NCBI GenBank assembly: GCA_035249905.1
Contig: DATFFT010000097.1
Coordinates: 1 to 64,000, forward strand
Length of the DNA stretch: 64,000 bases
Origin: JAOUEA01 sp035249905
GTDB taxonomy: Bacteria > Actinomycetota > UBA4738 > HRBIN12
Direction: 5' to 3'
A program made the position numbers and the translations under genes. Below are positions 36,680 to 46,315 of the stretch, piece by piece. The notes beneath the pieces were generated by a model, which worked only from the letters and a program-made list of their open reading frames with translations, did no database searches and had not been told where the DNA came from. Numbering within the stretch: the stretch's first letter is position 1; the number at the start of each line of letters is the position of its first letter.

Positions 36680-38408
36680 ACTCGAGGATCAGTTCCGTAT
36701 GGCGGACCTGCTCCTCGACGTCGTTGGTGTGATGGCCCCCGGGATAGAGGTGCACCTCGACCTCCCGTCCGCGCACGCGCAGCGCATGGGCGTACGTCAT
36801 CACCTGGCCGATCGGGCAACGGCTGTCGTGCTCTCCGGCGATCATCAACATCGGGGCGCGCACCCGCTCCACGTAGGTCATCGGGTTCCGCTCGTGGAAG
36901 AGCTCCGGTACCTCCATCGGGGTGCCCCCCATCACGGCGACGTCCCATGCCCGGAGCGCCGGAGCGCTCTCGTAGTGGGCGGCGACCGAATCGCCTACGG
37001 GGATGCCGGCGATCACCCCGCGCCACCGCTCGGGATGCAGGCCGGCATTCAGGGTCGCGAGGTACCCGCCCCATGACCAGCCCTCGAGGAACACGCGCTC
37101 CGCGTCGACCAGGCCCTGCGCGATCATATGGTCGAGGCCGGCGTTGATGTCCTCGGACTCCGGGAACCCGACATCGCCGTAGATCGCCTGCCGAAACTCC
37201 CTCCCGTACCCGGTCGAGCCCCGATAGTTCACCATCAAGACGGCGAAGCCCTCATCGGCGAACGCCTGACGACGCGGCTCGAACGCGTCGGTGTTGTGAT
37301 AGTTCGGCCCACCGTGCACGGAGACCACGGTCGGGAAGGGTGGGATCCCCGCTGGACGCATGAACCAACCCTGGATCCGTTGGCCGCCCGGGTTGTCGAA
37401 CCAGAGCGGCTCCCAGGGGCGGCCTTCAGGAGGCCGATCGGCGAGCCGCAGCACCTGCTCGCCCGTGGCGGCGTCGCGCCAGGCAGGCGGACGCACACCG
37501 TCTTCATGCCGGAACCAGACGGTGCCGTCCGGCCTGACTCCCGCCCCCGTGATCGTGCCGCCGGGCGCGACGATAGTCTCCGCGGAACCGTCGGCGACGT
37601 GCAGACGGATCAGGCCGTGGGCGGCGTGGTGGTCGGTCCGCAGGAGCAACGCGTCGCCCTCCGGATACCATCCGGCGAGCGAGACCGCCCCGGGAACGTC
37701 GACCAGGATCGGGATCGGGTCGCCTCGTCCGGGCGACCACATCCAGGGCCGAACGAAGCCACCAACCTCCCGCAGCACCACCAGACGCTGATCGCCGGGG
37801 ATCGGCGACCATCCGGCGGGAACGACCGCCATCCACGGGTCGGCGATCTCCGCGACGGCGTCTCCCACCCGCGTGTCGAGCACCCGCACGGCAGGGTTCT
37901 CGATCGAAGATCCCTCCGCATGCCAGATCGCCACGAGTGAGGCGTCTGCCGAGAGCCCACCGGGCCCCTGAGGCCATTCCTGACCGACCCCGGCCGCCTG
38001 CTGATGGCGATACAGCTCGACGGCAGGGCCATCGCCGTGGCGCACGATCACTCGGTAGTGCTCGTCGTCGGAGTAGCCGGCGGCGACGGACCCCGCCTCG
38101 AGCGACAGCCCCGACATCCACATGTCCGGCACGTCGAGCAACGGCGCGGGGGAACCCCCTCCGAACGGTGTCACCATCCACCGCCCTCGTTCGTCACCCG
38201 ACGGATCGAACCACCAGACGACCCCCGAACCGTCGGGCGTGATGTGCGCCTCCTCGGCGCCGACGCCCTCCGTGGAGGCCTGGCGTCGTTCCGCCGAGGC
38301 GACGTCCCAGGCCCACGCCTGCGACGTGCCGCTCTCGGTCGAGACCACGCCGAGCCGGTCGGGAAGCGCAGCGCTCCAGTGCATGTCGTCGACGGTCGGA
38401 GCCGTCAT
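36660..38408 (-). CDS. S9-family (prolyl oligopeptidase/acylaminoacyl-type) peptidase
   Basis: The 582-residue cytosolic protein has an N-terminal beta-propeller (about 1-330). A C-terminal alpha/beta hydrolase domain follows, with the catalytic Ser445 in EGWSWGGYLA, Asp528 in AGEHDSRCP and a His in YPGGHHTN (559/560). HGGPNY forms the oxyanion region. The family cleaves short peptides or acylated N-termini. The ATG at 38408 has no SD. An in-frame TTG at 38438, with an imperfect GGGGAG site upstream, would add 10 residues. The frame stays open far upstream across groEL, but that is not coding. Confidence 0.9.
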   Translation of the reverse strand: MTAPTVDDMHWSAALPDRLGVVSTESGTSQAWAWDVASAERRQASTEGVGAEEAHITPDGSGVVWWFDPSGDERGRWMVTPFGGGSPAPLLDVPDMWMSGLSLEAGSVAAGYSDDEHYRVIVRHGDGPAVELYRHQQAAGVGQEWPQGPGGLSADASLVAIWHAEGSSIENPAVRVLDTRVGDAVAEIADPWMAVVPAGWSPIPGDQRLVVLREVGGFVRPWMWSPGRGDPIPILVDVPGAVSLAGWYPEGDALLLRTDHHAAHGLIRLHVADGSAETIVAPGGTITGAGVRPDGTVWFRHEDGVRPPAWRDAATGEQVLRLADRPPEGRPWEPLWFDNPGGQRIQGWFMRPAGIPPFPTVVSVHGGPNYHNTDAFEPRRQAFADEGFAVLMVNYRGSTGYGREFRQAIYGDVGFPESEDINAGLDHMIAQGLVDAERVFLEGWSWGGYLATLNAGLHPERWRGVIAGIPVGDSVAAHYESAPALRAWDVAVMGGTPMEVPELFHERNPMTYVERVRAPMLMIAGEHDSRCPIGQVMTYAHALRVRGREVEVHLYPGGHHTNDVEEQVRHTELILEFMHRHS

Positions 38409-38512
38409 GCGACGGCGCCAATCGGTGCTGGTGACCAATCCGACACTCCCCTCTCGTGGTGCGGCCGGAGCGTACCCGAACCGACGAACGCCGGTCCGAG
38501 CCCACGAATGCC

Positions 38513-38543
38513 TTGTCACCGGCACCGGTTTACCCGCTACAAT
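38513..38543 (+). promoter_or_regulatory. groEL promoter
   Basis: TTGTCA (38513-38518) and TACAAT (38538-38543) are separated by 19 bp, slightly longer than ideal. The -10 is strong and is followed within 3 bp by the CIRCE operator, as expected for an HrcA-repressed promoter. Confidence 0.6.
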
Positions 38544-38545
38544 CG

Positions 38546-38572
38546 TTAGCACTCGGTACCCCCGAGTGCTAG
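38546..38572. promoter_or_regulatory. CIRCE element (HrcA operator)
   Basis: TTAGCACTC-N9-GAGTGCTAG matches the CIRCE consensus TTAGCACTC-N9-GAGTGCTAA except for the last base. It overlaps the predicted transcription start of groEL, so HrcA should repress groEL until heat shock. No hrcA gene is in the window. Confidence 0.95.
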
Positions 38573-38634
38573 CAGTCGAGAACCGAGGCTGAGAAGCCAC
38601 ACACCGATCGCCGCCAGGCAAGAAAGGAGAAGGG

Positions 38635-40260
<1,626 letters not shown>

Positions 40261-40375
40261 GGGTCGCCGACACCGCATATCGACGGGGCTCGCGTCGTCA
40301 CACAACCGCAACACGGCCGGACGAACCACCGCATCGTGCGAGCCGAACAAGTAGCTGGAGCCCCTCTCTCCGACA

Positions 40376-40410
40376 GAGAAGGCCCCGGGCCCCCCGCCCG
40401 GGGCCTTCTC
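40376..40410 (+). terminator. groEL terminator hairpin
   Basis: A 14-bp perfect stem, GAGAAGGCCCCGGG against CCCGGGGCCTTCTC, closes a 7-nt C-rich loop. Bases after the stem are CCTTG, so there is no T-tract, but the stem is the strongest in the window. It separates groEL from the thioesterase gene. Confidence 0.75.
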
Positions 40411-40445
40411 CCTTGCTCGGGCCGAGGCGTGGCAGGATTACGTCC

Positions 40446-40841
40446 ATGGCGGAGGTGGTGGTCGCGATCCGTTGGCGCGACATCGACAACTACGGGCACG
40501 TGAACAACGCCGTGTACCTGAACTACCTCGAGGAGTGCCGTGATCGCCTCGTCGAGGAGCTTTTCGGCGCCGGAGAAGCATGGGACTTCGTGCTTGCCCG
40601 CGTCGCCATCGACTTCCGCGCGGAGCTCACGCAGGCCGACGGCGAGGTGCTCGTTCGGTGTGAGGTCGCCGGGTTCGGCCGCTCCAGCGTCCGTACCCGC
40701 GAGCGGATCGAGAAACGTGACGGAACCGTGTCGGCCGAAGCTGAGTCGGTGATCGTGCCTCGCGTCGACGACGCCAGTCGCCCGCTCACCGACCGGGAAC
40801 GAGAGGTCCTGCGGCAGGCAGCCGTGGCCCCGACGGCGTGA
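40446..40841 (+). CDS. Hotdog-fold acyl-CoA thioesterase
   Basis: The 131-residue protein has the 4-hydroxybenzoyl-CoA thioesterase/YbgC-type active-site helix RWRDIDNYGHVNNAVYLNYLEE, with the catalytic Asp in the RxxDxxxHVNN pattern. It then shows typical beta strands (VLVRCEVAGFGRSSV). Such enzymes hydrolyse acyl-CoA or acyl-ACP thioesters, and the chain length cannot be inferred. The ATG at 40446 lies 5 nt after GGATTACG, without a clear SD. It ends directly against the convergent NlpC/P60 gene. Confidence 0.88.
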   Translation: MAEVVVAIRWRDIDNYGHVNNAVYLNYLEECRDRLVEELFGAGEAWDFVLARVAIDFRAELTQADGEVLVRCEVAGFGRSSVRTRERIEKRDGTVSAEAESVIVPRVDDASRPLTDREREVLRQAAVAPTA

Positions 40842-42149
40842 TCAGCGTGACAGGAGCCGTCGGCCGTGCACGAAGTGATCGCGGTACCACTCCGACCCGA
40901 CCCACATGATCGTCACGCCACCCGGGGTGTTCGACGAGTCGAGCGCGTAGCCGTTGCCGATGTAGACGTCGACGTGGTCGACGGTGCCGTCGCCGGTGCC
41001 GTCGTAGAACATCAGGTCGCCGGGAAGGAGCCGCTTGTACTTGAGCTTCCCGTACCGTGACATGTCGGCCGAGGTGCGTTGCGGGAGCCTCCAACCGGCG
41101 TACGGCCGCGGTGGGTGGACTTTCCAGGCCCCACCGTCGTTCGCTCGCATCGCCCACCACACGAGGCCGGAGCAGTCGAACCCCGGCACCGGCTGGCCGC
41201 CCAGCGCCGACGGGGGCTTCTCGAGCCCCCATTCCCCGCCCCAGACGTACGGGAAGCCGACGTATCTCACGCCCCATCGCACGATGGCACGGCGCTTGGG
41301 TCCCATCTTCGGCAGCACGATGCCGTCGTACTGGTCGCTCACCCATGGGACGACCCAGGAGGGGAGCGTGGTCGCCTTGTAGAGCGAGTAGGCGACCTGT
41401 GCCCTGTTGAGTAGCGTTCGAGGGCCGACGTCCACGGCCTCGTTGCTGTTGTTGTAGCGCAGGCCGAGGCGCATACCGAGCATGACCGCGCCGAACTTCG
41501 GCGGCGTCGGGAACGCCACGCCGTCAGCGGTGTGCAGCCGGTCGAGCTGTCGCGCGATGCGCTTCATCTCGAGCGCGCCGACCAACACGGCGTGGAGGGA
41601 CCGCATCGTCACGGGCCGATCCGGCTCGAACCCGCCTCCGGACGTTCGACTCATCCATCCTCGCTGCACCGCGATGTTCGCCCACTTGTAGAAGGCCTGG
41701 GTCGGGTCGAGATCGGTGAAGGTGATCGACGGGTCGACCCCCGCTCCGGGGGCGAACGCCTTCACGATCGCCCTGGCGAGGTACTTCCGCGTCTCGTGCG
41801 CACCGGGCTTGAACGGCACATTGCCGGTCGGCGTGGCGGCGAAATCACGCATCCAGTCGTTGGCCTTGCCGACGTGGTCGATGGCCTTCCTCGCCCACGC
41901 GTAGGAGCTGCCAACGTCGCTCCACTTGAATGTCGCGCCGCGGGCCGACCGGGATCCGGCGATCTGGACCGGGATCGGCGCGGGCCCAGACCCTTCCTCC
42001 CCCGAGCGGGTGATACGGGGGGTGGATGCGAGCGCCGCCGATGCACCCATGGCCGCCGTGATTCCCAGAACGGCGATCACGACGAGCGAGACCGGTCGAC
42101 GGCGAAGCCCAGCTCCCCCTCGGCACATGGGGATAGGGTCGGCAGGCAT
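40842..42149 (-). CDS. Secreted NlpC/P60 peptidoglycan hydrolase with SLH-like region
   Basis: The 435-residue protein has an N-terminal signal or membrane segment (about 19-42, PVSLVVIAVLGITAAMGASA). A region about 60-270 contains S-layer-homology-like repeats (FTDLDPTQAFYKWANIAVQRG and RPVTMRSLHAVLVGAL). A C-terminal NlpC/P60 domain follows, with the catalytic Cys in GFDCSGLVWWAM and His in VDHVDVYIGNGYAL. It likely cuts D-Glu/DAP-type stem peptide bonds in the wall, held there by its middle region. The ATG at 42149 or the one 21 bp downstream is the start, and neither has a strong SD. Confidence 0.85.
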   Translation of the reverse strand: MPADPIPMCRGGAGLRRRPVSLVVIAVLGITAAMGASAALASTPRITRSGEEGSGPAPIPVQIAGSRSARGATFKWSDVGSSYAWARKAIDHVGKANDWMRDFAATPTGNVPFKPGAHETRKYLARAIVKAFAPGAGVDPSITFTDLDPTQAFYKWANIAVQRGWMSRTSGGGFEPDRPVTMRSLHAVLVGALEMKRIARQLDRLHTADGVAFPTPPKFGAVMLGMRLGLRYNNSNEAVDVGPRTLLNRAQVAYSLYKATTLPSWVVPWVSDQYDGIVLPKMGPKRRAIVRWGVRYVGFPYVWGGEWGLEKPPSALGGQPVPGFDCSGLVWWAMRANDGGAWKVHPPRPYAGWRLPQRTSADMSRYGKLKYKRLLPGDLMFYDGTGDGTVDHVDVYIGNGYALDSSNTPGGVTIMWVGSEWYRDHFVHGRRLLSR

Positions 42150-42248
42150 GCCGCCGGTCTTGAGCGGTGACGATGGGGGCCGCACCGGGGTCCATGCTGG
42201 CAGACCTCGTGACACGGTGCAGGGCGACGATTGCGACGACCCGTGCGG

Positions 42249-42254
42249 TAGGCT
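42249..42254 (+). promoter_or_regulatory. Probable -10 box for the small gene at 42261
   Basis: TAGGCT lies 6 nt before the GTG at 42261, with no SD between. It is the main support for that small gene being real and leaderless. Confidence 0.4.
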
Positions 42255-42260
42255 CGCGCC

Positions 42261-42476
42261 GTGCTCGGACAGGCGGAGGCGCTCGTGGTCGACGTGCGCC
42301 CGTTCGACGTCCACGGTGTGGGCTACGTCGACCTCACCGTTGCCTATCGGGATCGATCGACCGCCACGGCGCGGCTCGGCCGAGAGAGCGTGCCCGAGGA
42401 TCTCGCGAAGGGCGACCGGGTGATCGTGCGATCGGCCGCGAACATGATCGTCGCGGTCGAGCGTCCGCCCGACTGA
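42261..42476 (+). CDS. Small conserved-looking hypothetical protein
   Basis: The 71-residue protein is predicted to be mostly beta strand (VVDVRPFDVHGVGYVDLTVAY, ARLGRESVPEDL, GDRVIVRSAANMIVAVERP). This resembles a small beta-barrel or OB-like fold, but I cannot name a family. A TAGGCT box 6 nt before the GTG predicts a leaderless mRNA. It is divergent from the NlpC/P60 gene and convergent with the next one. Confidence 0.55.
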   Translation: MLGQAEALVVDVRPFDVHGVGYVDLTVAYRDRSTATARLGRESVPEDLAKGDRVIVRSAANMIVAVERPPD

Positions 42477-42501
42477 CGGGTCGAGCTCCCGCTGTCGGTC
42501 C

Positions 42502-43041
42502 TCAGTCCGTCGGGCCGTCTGCCCGGACCTGTTCGACCTTGGTGAGCGCCTCGCGCAGGTCACGCAACCACTCGTCCTGACGCTCCGCCACGAGCCGCAC
42601 GCACCACGCGAGTGCGTGACTTCGACTCCGGGCGACGCCGGCCTCGACCAGGGTATCGAGCACCTGTCGCTGGGCCAGCCGCAAGCGGGTCATCGCGGGC
42701 AAGCTGAGCGTCGTGAACGGCACCCTTCGGTCGCCGCAGATCACACCCCAGCTGACGATCCGGCCGAACCGATGCTGAGCCTCGTCGGCGATCATCATGC
42801 GGCGTGGCCGTGTGTCTTCCCGGAAACCGGCGATCCGGGCCGAGATCGCCGCCTCTCGGGTCTCCTCGGATTCGTCGTCGTCGACCTCGGGGGCGGCGAT
42901 CGTGCCCACCACCATGATCTCGTCCCGGTCGGTGGTCACGTCGAGTGCGCCGCTGAACCAGTCCTGGGGGAGCCGGCCGGTGAACCAGCCGCGGATCTCG
43001 TCGTCGGAGGCATGGACGTGGGGCGATCGCGTCTTCGGCAT
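42502..43041 (-). CDS. Hypothetical protein, unrecognised family
   Basis: The 179-residue soluble protein has an acidic middle (PEVDDDESEETREAA). Its C-terminal helices include RLRLAQRQVLDTLVEAG and SRSHALAWCVRLVAERQDEWL, which could be a dimerisation or ribbon-helix-type region. I do not recognise the family. It has the clearest promoter in the neighbourhood, TTGACT-17-TGTAAT, only 6 nt before the ATG. It should therefore be a strongly transcribed leaderless mRNA. The AT-rich control region stands out in the otherwise GC-rich window. Confidence 0.75.
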   Translation of the reverse strand: MPKTRSPHVHASDDEIRGWFTGRLPQDWFSGALDVTTDRDEIMVVGTIAAPEVDDDESEETREAAISARIAGFREDTRPRRMMIADEAQHRFGRIVSWGVICGDRRVPFTTLSLPAMTRLRLAQRQVLDTLVEAGVARSRSHALAWCVRLVAERQDEWLRDLREALTKVEQVRADGPTD

Positions 43042-43047
43042 GGGATG

Positions 43048-43076
43048 ATTACAACATTACTCACATTCAAAGTCAA
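43048..43076 (-). promoter_or_regulatory. Strong leaderless promoter for the gene at 43041
   Basis: On the minus strand TTGACT (43076-43071), 17 bp, TGTAAT (43053-43048) is near-consensus. The ATG follows 6 nt after the -10 box, so the transcript should begin at the start codon. The region 43040-43090 is conspicuously AT-rich. Confidence 0.65.
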
Positions 43077-43084
43077 GGAAAAAG

Positions 43085-43486
43085 ATCACGCGCAAGGAAG
43101 CGGAACGTGGTCGCGACCTGGTCGCCCGTCGGCGGATCCCGTCGGTCGGTCGTTGATCCTGAACGTGCCGGGGTACCGGGACACGCCGCCGGCACCGACT
43201 GGCACACGGTCGCCGACCGATCCGAGGGGTTCTATCTGCGCATCGCCTCGGCCGGCGGCTACCGCTATCCGGAAGCGGACCTGGGTATCCTGGTCGAGAG
43301 GGGCGGATCCTCGGTGACGACCACGCGCTGGTCGACCGGGCTAGGTCGTGGATCACCGGCACCAAGGCGCAGTTCCGTGGCGTGCCGCCGTCCCCGCGGG
43401 AGCCTCCTCCGGTCGAACCGGAACCGTTCGGCTTCAAGATGCTGGAGCGGACCAACCGATATTCGGCGGACAGATGGTCACGTTGA
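43085..43486 (+). pseudogene. Decayed or multiply frameshifted CDS upstream of the C45 gene
   Basis: Protein-like sequence is split over frames. ITRKEAERGRDLVARRR is in one frame up to a TGA at 43154. TDWHTVADRSEGFYLRIASA and GGYRYPEADLGILVERGG are in the next. LGDDHALVDRARSWITGTKA and MLERTNRYSADRWSR are back in the first, ending at a TGA at 43486 that overlaps the following start as in an operon. At least two single-base shifts are needed to join them. No start codon is visible at the head. The product is unrecognised. It may be a pseudogene or an intact gene broken by assembly indels. Confidence 0.4.
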
Positions 43487-44490
43487 CGTTCCGTGCGGTG
43501 GAAGAGCTCGAGCTCGGCCCGAAGTGGGCGAGCCTCTTCGACGAGCGCTGGCCTCATTACCGCGAGTGGTTCATGCGCGAGGGTGAGGCCGCTCGGCCGT
43601 CGTACGCGACGAGCGTCCGCATGCTTCGTGCGCACATGCCGGAACTGCTCCCGGTGTACGAGCAGGTCGCCGATCTCGCCGGCGGCGGCGACATCGCCGC
43701 GCGCATGCTCTCGCTCTACAAGCCGCCTCCGAATCTGACCGCATGCTCCCAGGGCGTCTGGACTGGAACGGGCGGCCCGGTGCTGGCGCGGAACTACGAT
43801 TCTGCGCCGAGCAGGTTCGAGGGATCGATCTGGTCGACGCGTCTGCTCGGCCGGCGGGTCATGGGCACCAGCGATTGCCTGTGGGGACTGCTGGACGGCA
43901 TGAACGACGACGGCCTCGCGGTCTCGCTCACGTTCGGGGGCCGGCGTGTCCTCGGCGACGGGTTCGGGATCGCGATCGTGGTTCGCTACCTGCTCGAGGT
44001 CTGCGAGACGGTCGAGCAAGCGCGCGAGACGATCGCGAGGCTGCCGTTCAGCCTCGCGCACAACCTGACGATCGTGGATCGTGAGGGCGAGGTGCTCACC
44101 GCCTTCGTCTCCCCGGATCGGGAGCCGATCTTCCGGTCGTTCCCGGCGGCGACGAACCACCAGGGGCTGGTGGGGTGGCCCGAGCAGGCGGTTGCGACGC
44201 GGACCATCGAACGCGAGCAACTCATCGCCGGACTGGTGGGCGGCGGGGCGGCCGACGTCGAGGCGTTCGCCGATGCGTTCCTACTGCCGCCGATCTTCAG
44301 CACCTCGTACTCCAACGGCTGGGGCACGCTGTATACCGCCGTGTTCCGTCCGGGCGAGAGAGTCGTCGACTACCGGTGGCCCTCGAGCACGTGGCGGTTG
44401 GGTTTCGACCGGTTCCAGGAAGGCGAACACGTCGAGGTGCTGGCCGACGGCGCCGACGACCCCGCGGCGACCGCGGGCTCCCTAGGGTGA
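43474..44490 (+). CDS. C45-type NTN hydrolase (acyl-CoA:6-APA acyltransferase-like)
   Basis: The 338-residue protein matches the AAT/C45 NTN-hydrolase family. Its likely nucleophile is Cys91 in NLTACSQGVWTGTGG, exposed by self-cleavage. Further motifs are VLARNYD, GLLDGMNDDGLAVSLTFGG and TNHQGLVGWPEQAV. About 90 residues would be the alpha propeptide. The family cleaves amide bonds of acyl-amino compounds, and the substrate is unknown. The ATG at 43474 overlaps the frameshifted upstream gene by 13 bp, and its stop shares a base with the yjbQ start. Confidence 0.82.
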   Translation: MVTLTFRAVEELELGPKWASLFDERWPHYREWFMREGEAARPSYATSVRMLRAHMPELLPVYEQVADLAGGGDIAARMLSLYKPPPNLTACSQGVWTGTGGPVLARNYDSAPSRFEGSIWSTRLLGRRVMGTSDCLWGLLDGMNDDGLAVSLTFGGRRVLGDGFGIAIVVRYLLEVCETVEQARETIARLPFSLAHNLTIVDREGEVLTAFVSPDREPIFRSFPAATNHQGLVGWPEQAVATRTIEREQLIAGLVGGGAADVEAFADAFLLPPIFSTSYSNGWGTLYTAVFRPGERVVDYRWPSSTWRLGFDRFQEGEHVEVLADGADDPAATAGSLG

Positions 44491-44900
44491 TGCCGATGCT
44501 GACGGAGACGTTCCAGGTCCGGACAGACGGCGGCCGCGTGCACGACCTGACCGGCCGCGTCGAGCGGTTCGCGGCAGGAGCCGGGAGTGACGGCTTGCTG
44601 CACGTGTTCGTGCCGCACGCGACGGCGGGCCTGGCCTTGATGGAGACGGGGAGCGGCTCCGAAGCCGACCTCGACGAGCTGCTCGAACGGGTGTACCCGC
44701 GTGACGATCGATATGCGCATCGGCACGGAGCCGTGGGGCACGGCGGTGATCATCTGCTCCCCGTGTTCGTCGCCTCCTCGCTGATGCTGCCCGTGCTCGA
44801 TGGTTCGATCCAGCTCGGCACGTGGCAATCGGTGGTGCTGATCGACCCGAATCGCGACAACGACGTGCGCACCGTGCGGCTCAGCTTCCTCGGCGCATGA
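44490..44900 (+). CDS. YjbQ/UPF0047 family protein
   Basis: The 136-residue protein has the family signature: HATAGLALMETGSGS, then HRHGAVGHGGDHLLPVFVASS and GSIQLGTWQSVVLIDPN, with several conserved His residues that bind a metal. UPF0047 members have been linked to weak thiamine-phosphate synthase activity, but their true role is uncertain. The ATG overlaps the stop of the C45 gene (TGATG), so the two are translationally coupled. Confidence 0.88.
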   Translation: MPMLTETFQVRTDGGRVHDLTGRVERFAAGAGSDGLLHVFVPHATAGLALMETGSGSEADLDELLERVYPRDDRYAHRHGAVGHGGDHLLPVFVASSLMLPVLDGSIQLGTWQSVVLIDPNRDNDVRTVRLSFLGA

Positions 44901-44909
44901 GGTGCGCTC

Positions 44910-45305
44910 TCAGAGGTACTGCCCCGGTGCTCGCTCCTCGCCCGGGGCGGACGCCACCGCCTGCACGTCACGCTCGCGGAGCAACACGAGCTCGTCGCCA
45001 TCGAGCTCAACCTCGAGTCCCGATGAGGGCAGGAACAGCACGCGGTCGCCCTGTTTGGCCACTCGGACGTCGGGGCCGACCAAGGTCACGTCGCCCCAGG
45101 ACAGACGCCTCGGTGCCGGCGCGGCCGTGGCCGGGATCAGCAGGCCGCCGGCGCTCGTGCGCTCGCCGTTCTCCGATGTTCGCACGACCAATCGATCACC
45201 CGTGAGCCTGATCGAGGGACTCCTGGGAGCCTTCTTCGTGCGGGATCGACGCTTGGCAGGGGACTTCGCGGCGGGCTTCTTCGATGAGCTCGAGGTGTCT
45301 GCCAT
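44910..45305 (-). CDS. GroES-like co-chaperonin with basic N-terminal extension
   Basis: The 131-residue protein carries a Cpn10 fold from about residue 31 to 118: SIRLTGDRLVVR, a mobile loop ERTSAGGLLIPATA whose LLI replaces the usual IVL GroEL-docking tripeptide, WGDVTLVGPDVRV, QGDRVLFLPSSGLEVELDGD and ELVLLRERDVQAV. The first 30 residues are Ser, then Lys/Ala/Pro/Arg-rich, like a histone H1 tail. The ATG has a TACACT box 8 nt upstream and no SD. It is far from groEL and lacks CIRCE. It may be the main GroES or a specialised one. Confidence 0.82.
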   Translation of the reverse strand: MADTSSSSKKPAAKSPAKRRSRTKKAPRSPSIRLTGDRLVVRTSENGERTSAGGLLIPATAAPAPRRLSWGDVTLVGPDVRVAKQGDRVLFLPSSGLEVELDGDELVLLRERDVQAVASAPGEERAPGQYL

Positions 45306-45313
45306 GTCGGGGG

Positions 45314-45339
45314 AGTGTAGCGAGCCCACCCGATACGAT
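45314..45339. promoter_or_regulatory. Divergent -10 boxes between the GroES-like and PrmC-like genes
   Basis: Minus-strand TACACT (45319-45314) lies 8 nt before the GroES-like ATG. Plus-strand TACGAT (45334-45339) lies 8 nt before the PrmC-like ATG. The whole intergenic region is 42 bp, so the -35 regions must overlap the opposite promoter. Confidence 0.45.
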
Positions 45340-45347
45340 GCGTCGAC

Positions 45348-46208
45348 ATGGAAGCCAGGCGTGTGCTCGCGCGAGCCGTGAAGCAGCTGAAGGCCTCGCC
45401 TGCGATCGACCACTGGCAGCGGGGCAGGGAGCGCATCGAGGCCGAGGACCTGCTGGCGTATGTACTCGGCGACGACCCGGAGTCGAGCGACGAGGTCTCC
45501 GAGAAGGATCGGCGCAGGTTCGAGGCCTTGATCGATCGGCGTGCCACCGGGGAGCCCATCCCTTACATCAAGGGCTATTCGGAGTTCCGTGACATCGAGC
45601 TGGTGACGAAACCTGGGGTCTTCGTGCCCCGCGATTCGTCGGAGTTCCTCGCGGAGCAGGCGGTCAGGCGACTCCGGAAACGGAAGAGCCCCGTGCTCGT
45701 CGATCTCGCGACCGGAGGTGGACCCATCGCCCTCGCCGTCGCCGACGAGGTGCCGAAGGCCGAGGTCTGGGGCACCGACGTGGCGAAGGACGCGGTGAAG
45801 CTCGCTCGGAAGAACGCGAAGGCCCTGTCGCTCCATGCGAGGTTCGAGGTCGGCGATCTGTTCGGCGGGCTCCCCGAACGGCTCCGCGGATCGGTCGACG
45901 TGATCACGCTGCATCCCCCCTACGTCCCCGCGAGTGAGATCGACGACCTTCCGGACGAGATCCGTGAGTGGGAGCCGCCGCACACGTTGACCGATCGGAG
46001 CGCGGACGGCCTCGGCTTGATCGGGCGCACTGCCGCCGAGGCGCCGACCTGGCTTCGTTCGAACGGATGGCTGTTGCTGGAAGTCAGTCCGGACCGTGCC
46101 AAGGAGGTCAAACGTGTCCTCGCGGAGGGCGGGTTCCGCGACGTGCGGAGCACCAAGGGTGGCGAGTTGAAGGTGACCCGCGTGATCGTGGGCAGACGTC
46201 CCCGGTGA
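45348..46208 (+). CDS. PrmC/HemK-like methyltransferase with altered substrate motif
   Basis: The 286-residue protein has the HemK N-terminal helical domain with GEPIPYIKGYSEF. It continues with VPRDSSEFLAEQ and a SAM-binding motif DLATGGGPIALAVA. PrmC proteins methylate the Gln of the release-factor GGQ loop and bind it through NPPY, but here the motif is HPPY (His189-Tyr192). The upstream PR(P)ETE pattern is also changed to PRDSSE. It is probably a diverged subfamily acting on another amide or nitrogen target. A second, canonical prmC would be expected elsewhere in the genome. A TACGAT box supports the start. Confidence 0.8.
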   Translation: MEARRVLARAVKQLKASPAIDHWQRGRERIEAEDLLAYVLGDDPESSDEVSEKDRRRFEALIDRRATGEPIPYIKGYSEFRDIELVTKPGVFVPRDSSEFLAEQAVRRLRKRKSPVLVDLATGGGPIALAVADEVPKAEVWGTDVAKDAVKLARKNAKALSLHARFEVGDLFGGLPERLRGSVDVITLHPPYVPASEIDDLPDEIREWEPPHTLTDRSADGLGLIGRTAAEAPTWLRSNGWLLLEVSPDRAKEVKRVLAEGGFRDVRSTKGGELKVTRVIVGRRPR

Positions 46209-46315
46209 TGACGGTCATGCGCGCCGGGGGTCGAACGGCCTGAACCGCAACCGGTCGCCCGCACGAAGATGCTGATGAACGCAAGGGACCGACCTCGCCC
46301 ATCCCGGAGGAGCTC

